9,551 bases of DNA. It comes from Bacteroidota bacterium. Its GTDB lineage: Bacteria > Bacteroidota > Bacteroidia > Flavobacteriales > Flavobacteriaceae. Made by a program: the position numbers and the translations under genes. The stretch's first letter is position 1, and each line of letters opens with the position of its first letter. The stretch is from positions 1 through 9,551 of the forward strand of contig JAHZIZ010000188.1 in NCBI GenBank assembly GCA_022601215.1. The letters run 5' to 3'. Under the pieces are notes generated by a model that worked only from the letters and a program-made list of their open reading frames with translations, did no database searches and had not been told where the DNA came from. Of this stretch, positions 7,356 to 9,551 are shown piece after piece.

Positions 7356-7387
7356 GTTTTTTTAAAAAAATAATTGTTTTTTTAAAA
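7356..7387 (+). repeat. direct repeat of T7/A-tract, likely intrinsically bent DNA upstream of gldK
   Basis: GTTTTTTTAAAA occurs twice, at 7356-7367 and 7376-7387, exactly 20 bp apart. The first copy extends to a perfect T7A7 palindrome (7357-7370). Tracts spaced about two helical turns apart are expected to bend DNA or act like an upstream promoter element. The second copy lies within the putative promoter spacer. Confidence 0.5.
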
Positions 7388-7404
7388 TTTTATAGATAGG
7401 TTTA
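7374..7404 (+). promoter_or_regulatory. putative gldK promoter
   Basis: TTG (7374-7376) and TAGGTTTA (7397-7404; one mismatch to TAnnTTTG) are separated by 20 nt. Transcription would start near 7411, leaving a leader of about 30 nt before the gldK ATG. A promoter here is also suggested by the 115-nt gap after tight packing of the two preceding genes. The match was made by eye. Confidence 0.4.
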
Positions 7405-7436
7405 CGCCCTTAAATCTTACATAATTTAACCTAAAT
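7405..7436 (+). repeat. gldK leader element, copy 1 of a motif shared with gldL
   Basis: Contains, in order, CGCCCTT (7405-7411), CCTTAAATCTTA (7408-7419) and TTAACCTAAAT (7426-7436), ending 4 nt before the gldK ATG. The same three blocks occur in the same order before gldL (8821-8852). There is no Shine-Dalgarno sequence between the element and the start codon. Confidence 0.6.
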
Positions 7437-7440
7437 ACCT

Positions 7441-8814
7441 ATGAAGAAGTTAATTGCATTTACTGCGATGGTAGCCTTTTTGTTTAGTTGTAACTCTGGA
7501 GACAGAGGAGAACTTGTTGGCGCAAAAGGGAAAAAATGGTACCCTGAAAAACCTTACGGAATGACCCTTATCCCTGGTGGATCTTTTATCATGGGTAAAG
7601 CTGATGACGACTTTGTTGCGGTAAATGATGCCCCAACAAGGACCGTAACCGTGCGATCCTTCTATATGGACGAAACGGAAGTTACGAATTCTGAATACCG
7701 ACAGTTTGTTGAGTGGGTACGCGATTCTACAGTTAGACTAAAACTTGCTATACTGGCCGATGAGGTTGGAGCAACTCCAGGTGATGGAGGTATTGGAGAA
7801 TTTGCTTTTGTTGATCAAGAAAACGAAGAAATGACTCCTTATGAGCAATATATGTACGACAATTATTACGGTATGGGAGAGGACTTCTATGCGGGTCGTA
7901 AAGTGAATAATGATGTAGATCTTATTTGGGAAACTGGTGAGTATCCTGATGAGTACTATAGTGAAGTGATGGATACTATGTATATTCCTTCGGAAGAGGC
8001 TTATAATGGACAGCGTACTATCGATGTTGAAAAATTGCTATTCCAATACACGCACATGGATATCCAGGCAGCTGCTCGTGCTAAAGATCAAAGAAGAAAA
8101 GACTTCATTAGAAAAGATACAGTTGCAATTTATCCAGATACTACAGTTTGGATTAAAGATTTTAATTATTCTTACAATGAGCCAATGCACAATGACTATT
8201 TCTGGCATGAAGCATATGGTGATTATCCAGTCGTTGGAATTAGCTGGAAACAAGCTAAGGCATTTTGTGCTTGGAGAACGCTATATAAGAACTCATACCA
8301 AAAGTCTAGAAGTAGACAACACGTTAACTCTTTCCGTCTTCCTGGAGAAGCGGAGTGGGAGTATGCTGCTCGTGGAGGTTTAGAATCTGCAACATTCCCA
8401 TGGGGTGGACCATACGCTAAAAATGACAGAGGTTGTTTTATGGCAAACTTCAAACCATTACGTGGAGATTATGCGGCAGACCAGGCATTATATACCGTAG
8501 AAGCCGATGCTTATGACCCTAATGATTACAACTTGTTTAATATGGCGGGTAATGTAAGTGAGTGGGTAGCTTCTTCATATGACCCAGACTCTTATGAGTA
8601 TTCTTCTACAATGAATCCAAATGTAAACGACAACAAGAATATGCGTAAAGTAGTGCGTGGTGGTTCTTGGAAAGACGTTGCATACTTCTTACAGGTAAGT
8701 ACCCGTGATTACGAATATGCAGATTCTGCTCGAAGCTATATTGGCTTTAGAACTGTACAGGATTACATGGGAACAGATGTAACATTGAACAAAAACTTTG
8801 GTGACGCTCGTTAG
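7441..8814 (+). CDS. gldK: gliding motility/type IX secretion lipoprotein GldK
   Basis: Outer-membrane lipoprotein of the T9SS (PorK in Porphyromonas); it forms the periplasmic ring with GldN that couples to the GldLM motor. The 457-aa product starts with a lipoprotein signal peptide: KK, a hydrophobic run and lipobox FLFSC, with lipidated C17. A formylglycine-generating-enzyme (SUMF1) fold follows: GMTLIPGGSFIMG (40-52), MDETEVTNSEYRQF (76-89), YPVVGISWKQAKAFCAWR (262-279), FRLPGEAEWEYAARGG (298-313), NLFNMAGNVSEW (364-375), KVVRGGSWKD (403-412) and SYIGFRTV (432-439). Residues about 93-250 are an acidic, tyrosine-rich insertion interrupting the fold. The cysteine pair used by true FGE enzymes is absent: apart from C17, only C276 and C332 occur, and TRDYEYADSARSYIGFR has none. 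The fold is therefore structural here. Length is close to F. johnsoniae GldK. gldL follows after a 69-nt spacer. Confidence 0.96.
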   Translation: MKKLIAFTAMVAFLFSCNSGDRGELVGAKGKKWYPEKPYGMTLIPGGSFIMGKADDDFVAVNDAPTRTVTVRSFYMDETEVTNSEYRQFVEWVRDSTVRLKLAILADEVGATPGDGGIGEFAFVDQENEEMTPYEQYMYDNYYGMGEDFYAGRKVNNDVDLIWETGEYPDEYYSEVMDTMYIPSEEAYNGQRTIDVEKLLFQYTHMDIQAAARAKDQRRKDFIRKDTVAIYPDTTVWIKDFNYSYNEPMHNDYFWHEAYGDYPVVGISWKQAKAFCAWRTLYKNSYQKSRSRQHVNSFRLPGEAEWEYAARGGLESATFPWGGPYAKNDRGCFMANFKPLRGDYAADQALYTVEADAYDPNDYNLFNMAGNVSEWVASSYDPDSYEYSSTMNPNVNDNKNMRKVVRGGSWKDVAYFLQVSTRDYEYADSARSYIGFRTVQDYMGTDVTLNKNFGDAR

Positions 8815-8820
8815 TGGTCG

Positions 8821-8852
8821 CGCCCTTTAAAACCTTAAATCTTAACCTAAAT
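8821..8852 (+). repeat. gldL leader element, copy 2 of the motif shared with gldK
   Basis: Contains CGCCCTT (8821-8827), CCTTAAATCTTA (8833-8844) and TTAACCTAAAT (8842-8852), all exact matches to blocks before gldK. Here the last two overlap by three bases, whereas in the gldK leader 6 nt separate them. The element ends 31 nt before the gldL ATG. It lies in the gldK-gldL spacer, which shows no TAnnTTTG box, so it is more likely an mRNA feature than a promoter. Confidence 0.6.
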
Positions 8853-8858
8853 TAAAAA

Positions 8859-8873
8859 CTTAACTTAACTTAA
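8859..8873 (+). repeat. three tandem CTTAA units before gldL
   Basis: CTTAACTTAACTTAA is three exact 5-bp units, ending 10 nt before the gldL ATG. Related CTTAA or CTTAAA strings also occur at 8834-8839 and 8841-8845. The tract keeps the translation initiation region unstructured and A/T-rich, which suits Bacteroidota ribosomes that do not depend on Shine-Dalgarno pairing. It could also vary in copy number. Confidence 0.6.
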
Positions 8874-8883
8874 AATTAGTATT

Positions 8884-9528
8884 ATGGCACAGTCAAAATC
8901 ATCTAAGAAATTATTTAACATGGCCTACGGGCTTGGAGCTTCTATCGTAATTTTAGGAGCATTATTTAAAATCCTTCACTGGGAGTTAGGACCATTAAAT
9001 GGTGGGATCCTTCTTGCGATTGGATTAATTACAGAAGCAATCATTTTCGCTATATCTGCGTTTGAACCAGTTGATGACGATTTAGATTGGTCTTTAGTAT
9101 ACCCAGAATTGGCTGGCGGAAAAACTAAAGGTGGTAAAAAAGAACAACCAGAAGATGCACAAGGAATGCTATCTAAGAAATTAGATGAGATGTTGAAAGG
9201 TGCTAAAATTGATGGTGAGTTAATGAACAGCTTAAGTGATAGCATTCGTTCTTTCGAAGGTGCTGCTAAAGGAATGGCTCCAACTGCAGAAGCGATGAAC
9301 TCTACTAAAAAGTATAGTGAAGAAATGGCTTTAGCTGCAGCCCAAATGGAGTCATTGAACAGTTTATACAAAGTACAAGTTGAGTCTACTAGCCGTCAGG
9401 CAGAAGTAAACGAGCAAGTAGTTGAGAAATCTGCTCAGTTAAAAGCGCAAATGGAACATTTAGCAACTAACCTTTCTTCATTAAATGGAGTATACGGAGG
9501 TATGTTGACTGCAATGGGAGGTAAATAA
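8884..9528 (+). CDS. gldL: gliding motility/type IX secretion motor protein GldL
   Basis: Inner-membrane subunit that, with GldM, forms the proton-motive-force-driven motor powering T9SS and gliding. The 214-aa protein has two N-terminal transmembrane helices (about 13-31 and 38-60) joined by a short loop (HWELGPLNG), then a long cytoplasmic region with helical/coiled-coil character (about 90-200). Charged and polar residues in the membrane domain match those reported for F. johnsoniae GldL with an offset of two: Y15, K29, H32, E51 (in ITEAIIFA) and E61 (in SAFEPVDDDLDW); E51 would be the key motor glutamate. VYPELAG after helix 2 is also typical. Length equals the family's usual ~215 aa. It ends in tandem stops TAA TAG. 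The remaining 23 nt of the window (9529-9551) hold only an AT-rich spacer before the expected gldM. It has no clear promoter of its own and is probably expressed with gldK. Confidence 0.96.
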   Translation: MAQSKSSKKLFNMAYGLGASIVILGALFKILHWELGPLNGGILLAIGLITEAIIFAISAFEPVDDDLDWSLVYPELAGGKTKGGKKEQPEDAQGMLSKKLDEMLKGAKIDGELMNSLSDSIRSFEGAAKGMAPTAEAMNSTKKYSEEMALAAAQMESLNSLYKVQVESTSRQAEVNEQVVEKSAQLKAQMEHLATNLSSLNGVYGGMLTAMGGK

Positions 9529-9551
9529 TAGTTTTTTTAACTGAATATTAA

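Larger units (their letters stand above)
7348..7415. repeat. 9-bp inverted repeat flanking the gldK promoter region
   Basis: ATTTAAGGG (7348-7356) and its exact reverse complement CCCTTAAAT (7407-7415) bracket the AT-rich tract and the putative gldK promoter, with 50 nt between the arms. The left arm lies upstream of the predicted start of transcription, so an operator-like DNA element is more likely than an RNA hairpin. Palindromic matches of this length arise by chance in AT-rich DNA, though the GGG/CCC cores make that less likely. Confidence 0.45.

Noticed and set aside
7357..7370. T7A7 palindrome as a terminator after the ureohydrolase-like gene
   Set aside because: A pure A-T stem with no loop and no GC base is too weak for an intrinsic terminator; bent DNA or an UP-like tract fits better.
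8006..8383. 125-codon open frame in another frame within gldK
   Set aside because: It overlaps conserved SUMF1-fold motifs of GldK and has no independent start signal or homology.
8859..8873. CTTAA repeats as part of a CRISPR or integration site
   Set aside because: Only three 5-bp units with no spacers and no flanking mobile genes; better read as an unstructured leader.
8976..9371. 131-codon open frame antisense to gldL
   Set aside because: gldL on the plus strand is unmistakable; the antisense frame is a by-product of its codon usage and shows no recognisable domain.

Overview
The window looks like a chromosomal segment from a gliding member of the Bacteroidota, most likely family Flavobacteriaceae. 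The evidence is the gldK-gldL pair of the type IX secretion/gliding machinery, the TAnnTTTG-type -7 boxes, the lack of clear Shine-Dalgarno sequences before the starts, the moderately AT-rich composition, and protein sequences that read like flavobacterial orthologues. It is core, vertically inherited sequence. I see no insertion sequence, phage gene, tRNA, rRNA or CRISPR array.

Layout. Minus strand, left part: miaB (tRNA ms2i6A37 methylthiotransferase) followed 18 nt downstream by a sigma-54-type AAA+ regulator. This pair is probably one operon, read leftwards from a promoter at about 2650-2683. Plus strand: an unnamed multi-pass membrane protein (2737-3525) closed by a good intrinsic-terminator candidate (3547-3590); then topA, with its own -7 box 20 nt before the start; then a ureohydrolase-fold protein whose ATG overlaps the topA stop codon (TAATG). 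After a 115-nt AT-rich control region come gldK and gldL. The window ends 23 nt after gldL, where gldM would be expected. No gene-free stretch exceeds about 160 nt.

How the genes work together. GldK (outer-membrane lipoprotein) and GldL (inner-membrane motor subunit) are parts of one machine, the T9SS/gliding apparatus. MiaB and TopA are housekeeping enzymes. The regulator, if intact, would activate sigma-54 promoters.

Main points to follow up. (1) The regulator's reading frame is cut by a TAG at 49-51, but the same frame stays open to the window edge with linker-like sequence, suggesting a premature stop that removes the expected C-terminal Fis-type HTH. (2) The ureohydrolase-like protein next to gldK has lost most of the manganese ligands of its family and is probably not a formimidoylglutamase, whatever an automatic label says. 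(3) The leaders of gldK and gldL share three exact sequence blocks in the same order, which points to a common post-transcriptional or regulatory element. (4) The gldK promoter region carries phased T/A tracts inside a 9-bp inverted repeat. No wholly new multi-gene system is evident; points 2 and 3 are the best leads.
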